Part shown: positions 1 to 7,720 of the stretch, one piece after another
Layout: every line of letters begins with the position of its first letter
Numbering within the stretch: the stretch's first letter is position 1
Assembly: GCA_965369035.1 (NCBI GenBank)
Contig: CBDUPF010000005.1
Location: 1 to 33,105 of the forward strand
Direction: 5' to 3'
Length of the DNA stretch: 33,105 bases
From: Aliishimia sp965369035
GTDB lineage: Bacteria; Pseudomonadota; Alphaproteobacteria; Rhodobacterales; Rhodobacteraceae
Notes under the pieces: model-generated
Databases searched by the model: none
Seen by the model: only the letters and a program-made list of their open reading frames with translations
What the model was told of the DNA's origin: nothing
Made by a program: the position numbers and the translations under genes

Positions 1-2
1 TT

Positions 3-389
3 CTGCTTGCCGCGCTGCTGCCCGGAATGGCCGGGTCGCAGGCGATCGGGATCGGACTCGGGTTTGCGCCCAGGCTTCAGGTCAATCCGATCTCCGCTAC
101 CCAGTTCGAGGTGATCGAGTCCGGCGGTGCCGGTGCGCAGGACATCTGGTGCGCTGCCGCAAGTTACGCCGAAGGCGCGCTGGGCAGGACGCGGGGACGT
201 CTCTACATCGCACGCGCGCGCGGTCCGGCCGAGACGGTCCCCGGCCGGAAGGGGGTCGTTTTCTCGGTCGAGCCGACGCCCGGCGCCTTCACGTCTGTAT
301 CGGTCTCTGTCCGGCAGGCGGGAATGAACCTGCCGATCTTCCATGCCCTGCAATTCTGTCGAAATCACATTCTGGAACGCGAGGATTGA
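3..389 (+). CDS. Secreted protein of unknown function, 5' end outside the window
   Basis: The reading frame is already open at the left edge. Its first visible residues (LLAALLPGMAGSQA) look like the hydrophobic core and cleavage region of a signal peptide, so the true start lies upstream and the mature protein is probably periplasmic. I do not recognise a family. The mature part aligns with the next gene: both have FEV, then a D-[IF]-W-C-A-A motif, then [RY]xxG and a C-terminal F-C pair. The two cysteines (in WCAA and near the end) are shared and could form a disulfide; that is inference. The stop codon sits 4 bases before the next start, so the two genes are almost certainly co-transcribed. 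The internal ATG at 27 would remove most of the signal peptide and is unlikely to be the start. Confidence 0.6.
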   Translation: MLAALLPGMAGSQAIGIGLGFAPRLQVNPISATQFEVIESGGAGAQDIWCAAASYAEGALGRTRGRLYIARARGPAETVPGRKGVVFSVEPTPGAFTSVSVSVRQAGMNLPIFHALQFCRNHILERED

Positions 390-393
390 CCCC

Positions 394-795
394 TTGAAAC
401 GCTTCTCGCGCATGGCGCTGTTCACGGCGCTCACTTGTCTGGCCGTGCCTGTCGCCGCGCAGGATTTCCGCGCCTCCAACCACATGACCGTCACGCCGCT
501 GAATGACGGGAGCTTCGAAGTGAGTGGCCGGGCCGAACTCTGGGCGCGCGATTTCTGGTGTGCCGCAGGAGAATACGGGCGCCGGGTGCTGGACCTGCCT
601 GTCACCGCGCGGATCGCGGTTACCGCGCCCTACGACAAGGCGCGGCGAACGGTGGTCTTCGGACCGGTCCCCGACGCGGCGCCGCAATTCCGGGTGGTGA
701 TAATGGGGCTCAGCATCCGCAACGCTGGTGAAAGTCTGTCAGTAGGGCAGGCCAACGGATTTTGCGCCGACTACAAGCTGCGCAGTTCGCACTGA
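394..795 (+). CDS. Secreted paralogue of the preceding protein, unknown function
   Basis: Encodes about 133 residues. I chose TTG at 394: it gives MKRFSRMALFTALTCLAVPVAAQ, a normal n-region and hydrophobic core with AxA-type cleavage before DFRAS, and a GAGGA ribosome-binding site lies 8 bases upstream (381-385). ATG at 412 is the alternative and would lose the basic n-region. Without the signal peptide the protein aligns with the gene just upstream (FEV, then DFWCAAGEYGRRVL, then the C-terminal FC), so the pair looks like an old tandem duplication, now strongly diverged. No enzyme motif, lipobox or membrane segment beyond the signal peptide is visible. A periplasmic role is inferred only from the signal peptide and the two conserved cysteines. 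Confidence 0.7.
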   Translation: MKRFSRMALFTALTCLAVPVAAQDFRASNHMTVTPLNDGSFEVSGRAELWARDFWCAAGEYGRRVLDLPVTARIAVTAPYDKARRTVVFGPVPDAAPQFRVVIMGLSIRNAGESLSVGQANGFCADYKLRSSH

Positions 796-855
796 CCGCA
801 GAATTTCCCGTACGCGCCTCTTCCATCGGATGTCGATACAAGGTCTGATCAAACC

Positions 856-1281
856 ATGCAGACGGATTTCGCTATCGACACCCGTGGCCCGGGACTGACC
901 GATTTCACGCGAGAGGCGGCGACATGGGTGGCCGGGCAGGGGGATGGTCTGCTGACCCTGCTGGTGCAGCACACCTCGGCCTCGCTTTTGATCCAGGAAA
1001 ACGCCGATCCGGAGGTGCAGACCGACCTTCGCGCCTATTTCGACCGGCTGGTGCCGCCGTCCGACGACCCGTCGATGTCCTACCTGCGCCACACCTGCGA
1101 AGGGCCCGACGACATGCCCGCGCATATCAAGGCGGCGATGATGCCGGTGAGCCTGTCGATCCCGGTTCGCGACGGGCGACTGGTGCTGGGCACCTGGCAG
1201 GGGATCTATCTTGTGGAGCATCGCCGCCGACCGCACCGACGCCGTGTCGCCGCACATTTCCGCGCAGATCCGCCCGAATAG
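856..1281 (+). CDS. yjbQ: YjbQ/UPF0047 family protein
   Basis: Encodes 141 residues, the usual length for this compact single-domain family. Recognisable signatures are the central QHTSASLLIQENADP block and the C-terminal GTWQGIYLVEHRRRPHRRR block with its conserved acidic, histidine and arginine residues. The E. coli member can supply weak thiamine-phosphate synthase activity, which gives the common product name 'secondary thiamine-phosphate synthase'; the physiological role of the family is not settled. The protein should be cytoplasmic. It has no close neighbour in an obvious pathway and is separated from nrdR by about 145 bases. The ribosome-binding site is weak (AAGG about 12 bases before the ATG). 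Confidence 0.85.
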   Translation: MQTDFAIDTRGPGLTDFTREAATWVAGQGDGLLTLLVQHTSASLLIQENADPEVQTDLRAYFDRLVPPSDDPSMSYLRHTCEGPDDMPAHIKAAMMPVSLSIPVRDGRLVLGTWQGIYLVEHRRRPHRRRVAAHFRADPPE

Positions 1282-1425
1282 CGCGGATCTGCTGGCTCCG
1301 GTCGTGCAGATACGGGGTCGGGCAATTCTCCTCTACCCAACGGTGGGACGATATTCTATAGATTGTGGATAAGTGGGCAACGCACCCCACGATGAAGCGG
1401 GACAACTCCGGGGGGTCAAACAGGC

Positions 1426-1893
1426 ATGCGCTGTCCGTTTTGCGGCAACATCGACACTCAGGTAAAGGATTCGCGCCCGGCGGAGGATCATGTCTCGATC
1501 CGGCGGCGGCGTTTCTGTCCGGCTTGCGGTGGGCGGTTCACGACCTACGAACGGGTGCAACTGCGCGATCTGGTCGTCATCAAGTCCTCCGGCAAGCGTG
1601 AGGATTTCGACCGCGACAAGCTGGAACGGTCGATCCGGATCTCCATGCAGAAACGCCCCATCGATCCCGAACGCATCGACCAGATGATCTCCGGCATCGT
1701 GCGGCGGCTGGAGAGCATGGGGGAGACCGATATTCCGTCGAAGGTGATCGGCGAGATCGTGATGGAGGCGCTGGCCCGTATCGACACCGTCGCCTATGTC
1801 CGGTTCGCGAGCGTCTACAAGAACTTCCAGGCAGCGGATGATTTCGACAAGTTCGTCAGCGAACTGCGTCCGCGTACACCGTCCGAAGAGTGA
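1426..1893 (+). CDS. nrdR: Transcriptional repressor NrdR
   Basis: Encodes 155 residues, full length for NrdR. The N-terminus is a zinc ribbon with cysteines 3, 6, 31 and 34 (CPFC ... CPAC), followed by the RRRR-containing DNA-binding segment. Residues about 48-138 form the ATP-cone, starting at VVIKSSGKREDFDRDKLERS. NrdR senses ATP/dATP and represses ribonucleotide reductase genes. It starts at ATG 1426 after a G-rich ribosome-binding site. The stop overlaps the GTG start of ribD by 4 bases (GTGA), so the two are translationally coupled; this nrdR-ribD linkage is common in proteobacteria. I found no convincing NrdR box in the 145 bases upstream. Confidence 0.96.
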   Translation: MRCPFCGNIDTQVKDSRPAEDHVSIRRRRFCPACGGRFTTYERVQLRDLVVIKSSGKREDFDRDKLERSIRISMQKRPIDPERIDQMISGIVRRLESMGETDIPSKVIGEIVMEALARIDTVAYVRFASVYKNFQAADDFDKFVSELRPRTPSEE

Positions 1894-2984
1894 TCGGGAC
1901 CGACACGCGCTTCATGGAGATGGCGTTGACGTTGGGTCGACGGGGCCTGGGTCGCGTCTGGCCTAACCCCGCCGTCGGCTGCGTGATCGTCCGCGACGGA
2001 CGGGTCGTGGGGCGCGGCTGGACCCGCGATGGCGGGCGGCCTCATGCTGAGGTCGTGGCGCTGGCGCAGGCCGCGGACGCGGCCCGGGGCGCCACCGCCT
2101 ATGTCACGCTGGAGCCTTGCAATCATCACGGTCAGACCGGGCCCTGCACCGAGGCGCTGATCGCCGCCGGGGTGTCGCGCGTCGTGGCGGCGGTCAGGGA
2201 CCCCGACCCGCGGGTCAGCGGCAGCGGGCTGGCCCGGCTGCGCGAAGCGGGGATCGAGGTGCAGTCAGGCGTCATGGAGGATGCGGCCCGGGACGCCCAT
2301 GCGGGGTTCTTCGCCCGGGTGACCAAGGGGCGCCCGATGGTGACGCTGAAGCTCGCCGCATCCTTCGACGGGCGCATCGCCACGGCCTCGGGTCAGAGCC
2401 AATGGATCACCGGCCCCGCCGGGCGGCGGGCGGTCCATGCGATGCGCGCGACGCATGACGCCGTGATCGTGGGGGGCGGCACCGCGCGGCAGGACGATCC
2501 GTCGCTGACCGTGCGAGACCTGGGCATGGACCGTCAACCTGTGCGCGTGGTGGTTTCACGCCGTCTGGACCTGCCGTTGATGGGCAAGCTGGCCCGGACC
2601 GCCCGGGATGTTCCGGTCTGGATTTGCCATGGCACCGATGCGGACGCGGAGTTGCTCCGGACCTGGCAGGACCTGGGCGCCCGACTTCTTCCCTGCCGGG
2701 CGCGGGGGGCGCATCTGTCTATCGACGCCGTTCTGGCCGCGCTGGCGGAGGAAGGGCTGACGCGGGTGTTCTGCGAAGGCGGCAGCATGCTCGCGGCCTC
2801 ATTGCTGGAGGCCGGGGTCGTCGATCGGCTGGTCGGGTTCACCGCCGGAATCGGCATCGGGGCAGAGGGGCTTCCCTCGATCGGCGCCCTGGGGCTCGCG
2901 CATCTGACAGATGCGCCGAGGTTCGTCCTGCGCGATGCACGTCGGGTCGGCGACGACGTTCTGCATGTCTGGACGCGGGACTGA
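1890..2984 (+). CDS. ribD: Bifunctional riboflavin biosynthesis deaminase/reductase RibD
   Basis: Encodes 364 residues. It catalyses two steps in the cytoplasm: deamination of diaminohydroxyphosphoribosylaminopyrimidine, then NADPH-dependent reduction of the ribosyl side chain. The N-terminal deaminase domain (about 1-145) carries the zinc and catalytic site: H52 and E54 in HAEV, then C77 and C86 in PCNHHGQTGPC. The family usually reads TPPC where this protein has TGPC, a change outside the ligands. The C-terminal reductase domain begins near KLAASFDGRIATASG and contains GGGTARQDDPSLTVR. I use GTG 1890 as start, overlapping the nrdR stop; ATG 1914 would also keep the domain. The gene meets kpsC convergently with 47 bases between them, and the next riboflavin gene, ribE, lies only after the capsule cassette. 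Confidence 0.95.
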   Translation: MIGTDTRFMEMALTLGRRGLGRVWPNPAVGCVIVRDGRVVGRGWTRDGGRPHAEVVALAQAADAARGATAYVTLEPCNHHGQTGPCTEALIAAGVSRVVAAVRDPDPRVSGSGLARLREAGIEVQSGVMEDAARDAHAGFFARVTKGRPMVTLKLAASFDGRIATASGQSQWITGPAGRRAVHAMRATHDAVIVGGGTARQDDPSLTVRDLGMDRQPVRVVVSRRLDLPLMGKLARTARDVPVWICHGTDADAELLRTWQDLGARLLPCRARGAHLSIDAVLAALAEEGLTRVFCEGGSMLAASLLEAGVVDRLVGFTAGIGIGAEGLPSIGALGLAHLTDAPRFVLRDARRVGDDVLHVWTRD

Positions 2985-3031
2985 GAGTCGTCCCCCGCGG
3001 GCGCGCCGCCGGAGGCAGCACCCGCCATGGC

Positions 3032-4975
3032 CTACCGTCGCCAGATCCAGCTTTGACTGGCGAGCAGACCCTGCACCTTGGACAGTGTCCGGTTGACCGG
3101 TCCGCGCTGCGCGGTTTGGCCGTCGGCAAGCCGGTCCACGATGACTTCGACCGGGCAGGGGCGCCCGGAAACGGGATCGAAATACCGTGGATAGTCGATC
3201 AGGCAGGCGTGCACGAGACCTTCGACAGTGATGCCGTGTCGTCGGCGCGGGGGCATGTCGCCCAGATCCCGCGTCAGGCCCCAGCCCGCGTAGAACGGCG
3301 CACCGAGCGTGGTCACCGGCACGCCGCGCAGGAGGGCTTCGAACCCGAGCAACGACGTCATGGTCCAGACTTCCTGAACATGATCCAACAGCGCCGCCGG
3401 ATCGGTGCGGGACAGAACCAGGTCGGCAAGCCCGCCGGTATCCACCGCGCCCGGGCGAAGCCCAGCTTCGACGTCCGGATGCGGCTTGTAGAGGATCACC
3501 GCACCGGGATTGGCCTCCCGCGCGGCCTTCAGAAGCGCCAGATTGGTGCGCACTTTGCCGGTTCCGGTCAGGATGGAGGCGTCGTCCTCGACCTGTCCGG
3601 GCACCAGGATACGGTGACCGTCCGGAAGACCGGAGGGCGCCTCGCCAAGATTGTATTTCGAGAGCCCGCGATCCGTCAGGGAGCGGATCAATTGCCGTGC
3701 GCGTTCGGTCTGGTCCGGGCGCAACGTTTCGCGGGCCGCGATCAGCGCCTCCAGCCGCGCAGGATAACGCGGATCGTAGTAGATCCCGAGATCGTCGGTC
3801 ACCAGCGACAAGGCCGGAACCAGATCGGCCCCCAACCCGCGGGACCGCAGAAAGCCATCCTCCACCCGGACGGCCCCGTCCCAGTCCGCGCGCAGCTCCG
3901 CCTTGCCGGCCCAGACCATCCAGCCGCGCCCCTTCGCCATGTCCCGTGCCTTTGCCGGGTCGTCTTCGAAGATCACCCTGCCATACCGCCCGAAATTCCG
4001 CACGAACGCCCGCCGTTTCCAGAGCCGGACATGCGAGGCGACCCAGCCATGCCGGTCAGCCATCCAGCCGCGGGTTTCCTCGGCCAGCGCTTCGGCGGCG
4101 TCCTCGTAGGAACAGAGCCGGTCGCGGTTGGGATCGTACCAGGTCGGGTAGAGCAGCATCGTCGCCGCGAAGAGTTGCGCACGGCTCAAACGGCGCTGCC
4201 GCCGCTGAACCGGAAACGCATCCTCGGTCAGGCCCCACCCGGCATAGAAGGGCTGTCCGTAGACATGCGGCCTGTGGCCCGCGAAGATCGCTTCGAAGCC
4301 CAGTTGCGACGACACGGTGTAGACCGCCACCGCGCCCTCGAAGAGCCGCCAGGCAGAGAGCGGGGCGTCGCAGATCGACACGCGGTCATTGCAGTCGCCG
4401 GCCTCGAAATACCCAAGCCGAAGCCCCTGCACCGTTTCCGGGTGGGACTTGATGATGATGCGCGCGCCGGGGTGGTTCTCCTGCGCCCAGTAAAGCATTT
4501 CCAGGAACCGGTTGCGGTCCGCCTCGCTGGCGGTGACCGAGGCGTCGCCACGGGTCTGGTCGATCACCAGAACATATCCCGGCGCCGGAACCGGAAGGTC
4601 CGGATCGCAGGCGGTGTACTTGGTCAGCCCGGCCTCGATCATCCGCGCAATGCCGCCGCGAGCACGGTCGAGCAGGGCCGTGTCGTCGAGGGGATGGGTG
4701 GCGAGCAGTTCTTCCAGGTCGGAGGGGGAGGAGGGGGCGAAATGCACGCCCTTGCGGTCGATCAGCAGGCCAAGCGGCGGCGAGGCGCCCGCCCGGCCGG
4801 GAAAGAGCGATCTGAGCCATGCGTCCTCCACGCGGATCAGGTGTGCGCCTGTCCTCGCGGCGACGGTCTCTCCCCGGATGGCCGTGGGTGATTGTCCCCA
4901 GACGGCCACGAGGTCCTCCGGCCCCGGCCGCCCGAGCGCGATCCTGTAGCCCGCCAGCGACAGGATACGGCGCAC
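3032..4975 (-). CDS. kpsC: Capsule beta-Kdo transferase KpsC
   Basis: Encodes at least 647 residues in two similar halves, as in KpsC, which builds the poly-Kdo linker that joins group 2-type capsules to lyso-phosphatidylglycerol at the inner membrane. Half one has VEDAWLRS, IIKSHPETVQGLRLG and QPFYAGWGLTED. Half two has VEDGFLRSRGLG, ILYKPHPDVEAGLRPG and APFYAGWGLTRD. The coordinates use GTG 4975, the first normal start codon. The frame stays open upstream to the stop of the export lipoprotein gene (5069-5071), and that extension reads RRLFVFNGGFLWQRR, which looks like the authentic KpsC N-terminus. No ATG, GTG or TTG occurs in it; the only near-start is CTG at 5065, with GGGA 8 bases before it. 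Either translation starts at CTG or the protein lacks part of its first strand. Confidence 0.9.
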   Translation of the reverse strand: MRRILSLAGYRIALGRPGPEDLVAVWGQSPTAIRGETVAARTGAHLIRVEDAWLRSLFPGRAGASPPLGLLIDRKGVHFAPSSPSDLEELLATHPLDDTALLDRARGGIARMIEAGLTKYTACDPDLPVPAPGYVLVIDQTRGDASVTASEADRNRFLEMLYWAQENHPGARIIIKSHPETVQGLRLGYFEAGDCNDRVSICDAPLSAWRLFEGAVAVYTVSSQLGFEAIFAGHRPHVYGQPFYAGWGLTEDAFPVQRRQRRLSRAQLFAATMLLYPTWYDPNRDRLCSYEDAAEALAEETRGWMADRHGWVASHVRLWKRRAFVRNFGRYGRVIFEDDPAKARDMAKGRGWMVWAGKAELRADWDGAVRVEDGFLRSRGLGADLVPALSLVTDDLGIYYDPRYPARLEALIAARETLRPDQTERARQLIRSLTDRGLSKYNLGEAPSGLPDGHRILVPGQVEDDASILTGTGKVRTNLALLKAAREANPGAVILYKPHPDVEAGLRPGAVDTGGLADLVLSRTDPAALLDHVQEVWTMTSLLGFEALLRGVPVTTLGAPFYAGWGLTRDLGDMPPRRRHGITVEGLVHACLIDYPRYFDPVSGRPCPVEVIVDRLADGQTAQRGPVNRTLSKVQGLLASQSWIWRR

Positions 4976-5068
4976 GCGCCGCTGCCAGAGGAACCCGCCA
5001 TTGAATACGAAAAGCCGCCGGGATGAACCGGCGGCCTCGGGGCTATGCGCGCCCGGCTGCGACAGGGG

Positions 5069-6202
5069 TCAGTTCCCGGCCAGTGTATTCAGCGCGTTGA
5101 TCGAGTTGGCCGATCCGGTCAGAGAGGAGATCGTCTTCTGCCACTGTGTGAACGGCGCCTCGGTGATGTAGAGCGTATCACCGTCGCGGATCACGAAATC
5201 GCGGGCGACGAAGATGCCATTGGGCTGGGTCAGGTCCAGCACGTAGACGATGCGTTGCGCCCCCACGAGGTCGTTGCGGCCAAGCACGTGGTTGGCGATC
5301 TCCGCCGGTTCGTTGCGGAAGATGAAGACGCCCGTGGGATCGGCGGACGACGCGTTGAGACCGCCGACCTGTGCGATGGCCTCGAGCGCGGAGAGGTTCT
5401 GGCTATCGAAGCGAACCTGCGACTGGCTTCCGGCTGCGCCGAGCGCGGTGAAGGACCGCGTGTCCTCCTGCACCAGGATGCGGTCGCCCGCGCGCAGCGC
5501 GATGTCGAGTTCCGGGTTGTCGTAGAGATCCGCAAACCAGATCTTTCCCTGGTATTGCCCGCGGGTCACCGTCACCAGGGCGATTTCCGGTTCGACCGAG
5601 ACCCCGCCGGCGCGGGCCAGCATGGCGGCAAGGGTGCGGGTCGGCCGCTCGATGGGATAGACACCCTGGCCGCCGACAGCCCCGAGCAGGGTGACGGTCG
5701 CGCCGTCTCCGGCGAGGCGGCGTACCTGGACCTGGGGATCCGGCGTCTGATCGGCGAGCTTTTCGGTGATGATGCGGCGGATCGCCTCCGGGCTGTTGCC
5801 CGCAGCCTTGATGCGTCCGGCATAGGGAATGAAGATGAAGCCCGAACCGTCAACCTGGATTTCTTCCAGCGTCGCGAAGGGCGCACCGGACGCGCCCAGA
5901 AGCGGCTCGTCGACGTTCTCCCAGACGGACACACCCAGCGTGTCGCCAGCGCTGATCGTGTCGGATCCGACCTGTCCGGCCTTGAGAAAACCCGAGCTGA
6001 ACCCGAGCGAAGGTACGACCGCCGTTGCGCGTGTGACCCTGTCGTTCACGGAGATGACGAATGCGTCGCCTTCCTGCTGAACCGAACCGGAATAGATCTG
6101 GCGCTTGTTGGGACCGACCTTTGGCAACCCGCAGGCGGAAAGCAGGGCCAATACGACGACAGCGGCCACGATACGCCCGCTCCGGGATGTCATGGATCTC
6201 AC
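5069..6202 (-). CDS. Polysaccharide export lipoprotein, Wza/KpsD type
   Basis: Encodes 377 residues. A lipoprotein signal peptide ends in the lipobox LLSAC at about residues 20-24, so the mature protein should be lipid-anchored at the outer membrane with its bulk in the periplasm. It then has a Poly_export domain (about 80-175, starting near ISAGDTLGVSVWENV) and SLBB-type beta-grasp repeats, one at about 175-260 (LLGAVGGQGVYPIERP ... LAAMLARAGGV) and one at about 265-365 (LEAIAQVGGLNASSADP). Proteins of this kind form the outer-membrane channel for capsule or exopolysaccharide. It sits between kpsS and kpsC in one leftward unit, 109 bases after kpsS. ATG 6202 is used; ATG 6193 is an in-frame alternative. 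No inner-membrane ABC exporter (KpsMT/KpsE) is present in the window. Confidence 0.9.
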   Translation of the reverse strand: MRSMTSRSGRIVAAVVVLALLSACGLPKVGPNKRQIYSGSVQQEGDAFVISVNDRVTRATAVVPSLGFSSGFLKAGQVGSDTISAGDTLGVSVWENVDEPLLGASGAPFATLEEIQVDGSGFIFIPYAGRIKAAGNSPEAIRRIITEKLADQTPDPQVQVRRLAGDGATVTLLGAVGGQGVYPIERPTRTLAAMLARAGGVSVEPEIALVTVTRGQYQGKIWFADLYDNPELDIALRAGDRILVQEDTRSFTALGAAGSQSQVRFDSQNLSALEAIAQVGGLNASSADPTGVFIFRNEPAEIANHVLGRNDLVGAQRIVYVLDLTQPNGIFVARDFVIRDGDTLYITEAPFTQWQKTISSLTGSANSINALNTLAGN

Positions 6203-6311
6203 TGCTCGGTTTCCTCGACCTTTTTCGCCTGTTTCGGCCGGTTTTCCAGCCTGATTTTTCCGACAGATACCGGACGGTGCGCGAAAAATCCAGCGCGACG
6301 CTGTTTCCGGT

Positions 6312-7595
6312 TCACCTGACCAGGCGCAACTGTTGCCGCGGAGACGCGGTGCCGGATGCCAGCATGTCGTAGGGGTCCGCCTCGGACAGCATCATGTCCA
6401 CGATCTGCCGGAGAAGCTGGCGGCGGCCGCGTGCGGAGTAGAAGCCGCCCGGAAGCTGAGAGGTTTCAAGGAGGTAGCGGCGGTAATCGCGGTAAGCGCG
6501 GGTGTCGGGATGGGTGGCACCGGCGAAAAAGTCGGCGATCGGCTGGTCCGACACGAATTCGGGCTTGGCATAGACCGCCCGCCCGAAGATCTTGAGCGGA
6601 ATCCCGCGCCAGAGGACCTGCTGCGCGGCGGTGGAATTCACGGTGACCGCGCTTCGGCAGTCGCGCAGAAGCTGTGCCAGTTTGCCGCCATGCACGAAAT
6701 GGACGCGGTCCGCGACCCCGGCGGCGCTGGCGAGACGACGGATGTCCCGCCGGATTGGCGCGCGCCCGTCTTCCAGCGGGTGGGCCTTGAAGACAAGGTG
6801 GTGGTGCCGGGGCGCGCCCCGCGCGAACCCGTCAATCACGATTTCGATGAACTCGGCCTGCTTCGAAAAGGGTGAATGCATCTGGAACGCGCTGTCATGT
6901 TCCAGTTGCAGAAGCGCAAGGTGATAGGGATGGCCGCCCCGCCGGATGTGTGCCGAGGCGACCATTCGGCCAAGCGCGATGGCCGGCATGAGCAACAGCC
7001 GCTTGAGGTAGAGCTGGAATTCCCGCGTGACCGGCAGCGCCCGGTGCGGGCGGAAATTCGGATAGCTGCGGTTCATGAAAAGGACGAAAAGATGATAGAG
7101 CGCGCCGTAGAAGATGTGCTGGCGCATGTCGCCCCAATGAGCCGGCGGCAGCGGCGCCTCCATGTCCGACTGCGCCATCGCGCTCTGCATGTCCGCGACG
7201 GACATGTCCATGAGCCGCGAATTTCCGTTCGATCCGCCGCGTTCGTAGGTCACCCAGTAGGGACGCATGTACCCTTCCTCGAACACATGGATGCGCACGC
7301 CGCGCTCGCGCGCGATCTCCACGGCCTGTGCATGCACGGGCCGCGTGTCGCCATAGAGCACGATGTCGGTAACCGACTTTTCGCGGATGAGCCTTTCGAA
7401 GGTGCCTGGCCAATCCCGCATGTCGCCGCGATAGGGGATGTAGCCTGGCCCGTCGCGCCAGAACGCGCGGTCGCCGGAATTGAACCCCACCCGCCAGACG
7501 GTCGCGCCCGCCTCCCGCATCATGCGTCCCAGCCGATCGAAGAACGGCCCGTGCGGTCCCTGCAGGAACAGGAATATGCGATCTGACGCTGGCAT
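6312..7595 (-). CDS. kpsS: Capsule polysaccharide export protein KpsS
   Basis: Encodes about 427 residues. KpsS adds the first beta-Kdo to the lipid acceptor, and KpsC extends it. Family signatures are FLFLQGPHGPFFDRLGRMM at the N-terminus, VLYGDTRPVHAQA, VFEEGYMRPYWVTYE, VFKAHPLEDG and VNSTAAQQVLWRGIPLKIFG. I chose ATG 7595 because the protein there begins MPASDRIFLFLQ, at the conserved first strand, and GGAAG lies about 7 bases upstream. An in-frame ATG at 7709 would add 38 non-conserved residues across the divergent promoter region shared with ribE. The gene is first of the leftward cassette kpsS, export lipoprotein, kpsC. Confidence 0.9.
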   Translation of the reverse strand: MPASDRIFLFLQGPHGPFFDRLGRMMREAGATVWRVGFNSGDRAFWRDGPGYIPYRGDMRDWPGTFERLIREKSVTDIVLYGDTRPVHAQAVEIARERGVRIHVFEEGYMRPYWVTYERGGSNGNSRLMDMSVADMQSAMAQSDMEAPLPPAHWGDMRQHIFYGALYHLFVLFMNRSYPNFRPHRALPVTREFQLYLKRLLLMPAIALGRMVASAHIRRGGHPYHLALLQLEHDSAFQMHSPFSKQAEFIEIVIDGFARGAPRHHHLVFKAHPLEDGRAPIRRDIRRLASAAGVADRVHFVHGGKLAQLLRDCRSAVTVNSTAAQQVLWRGIPLKIFGRAVYAKPEFVSDQPIADFFAGATHPDTRAYRDYRRYLLETSQLPGGFYSARGRRQLLRQIVDMMLSEADPYDMLASGTASPRQQLRLVR

Positions 7596-7691
7596 CTTCA
7601 ATCTTCCGAAACTGTATCGACGACCGTTGTCCATCATGGTTAACAAATGGCTGACGCGGCCCGGCTTGTTCTTGGCGGCAAAGGTGGCTAG

Positions 7692-7703
7692 GTCACGCGT
7701 GAC
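7692..7703. promoter_or_regulatory. Perfect 12-bp palindrome before ribE
   Basis: GTCACGCGTGAC is a perfect palindrome lying 17 bases before the ribE start, in the 125-base gap between the divergent kpsS and ribE. It could be an operator for either gene. I do not recognise the binding protein, and no strong promoter hexamers are evident around it. Confidence 0.3.
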
Positions 7704-7720
7704 TGGCAAGGGAAAAGTCC

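Noticed and set aside
2624..4891. 755-codon open frame on the + strand opposite kpsC
   Set aside because: It is a shadow of kpsC in high-G+C DNA. Its translation is Arg/Pro/Gly-rich with no family signature, while the minus strand encodes a clear two-domain KpsC.
5045..6319. 424-codon open frame on the + strand opposite the export lipoprotein gene
   Set aside because: Low-information, Arg/Asp/Gly-rich translation with no motif. The opposite strand has a lipobox and polysaccharide export domains.
7596..7720. FMN riboswitch before ribE (also considered before ribB at 9375-9574)
   Set aside because: Neither region contains the conserved FMN aptamer segments such as AGGGT followed by the CCGAC and CACCGGCGGT blocks.
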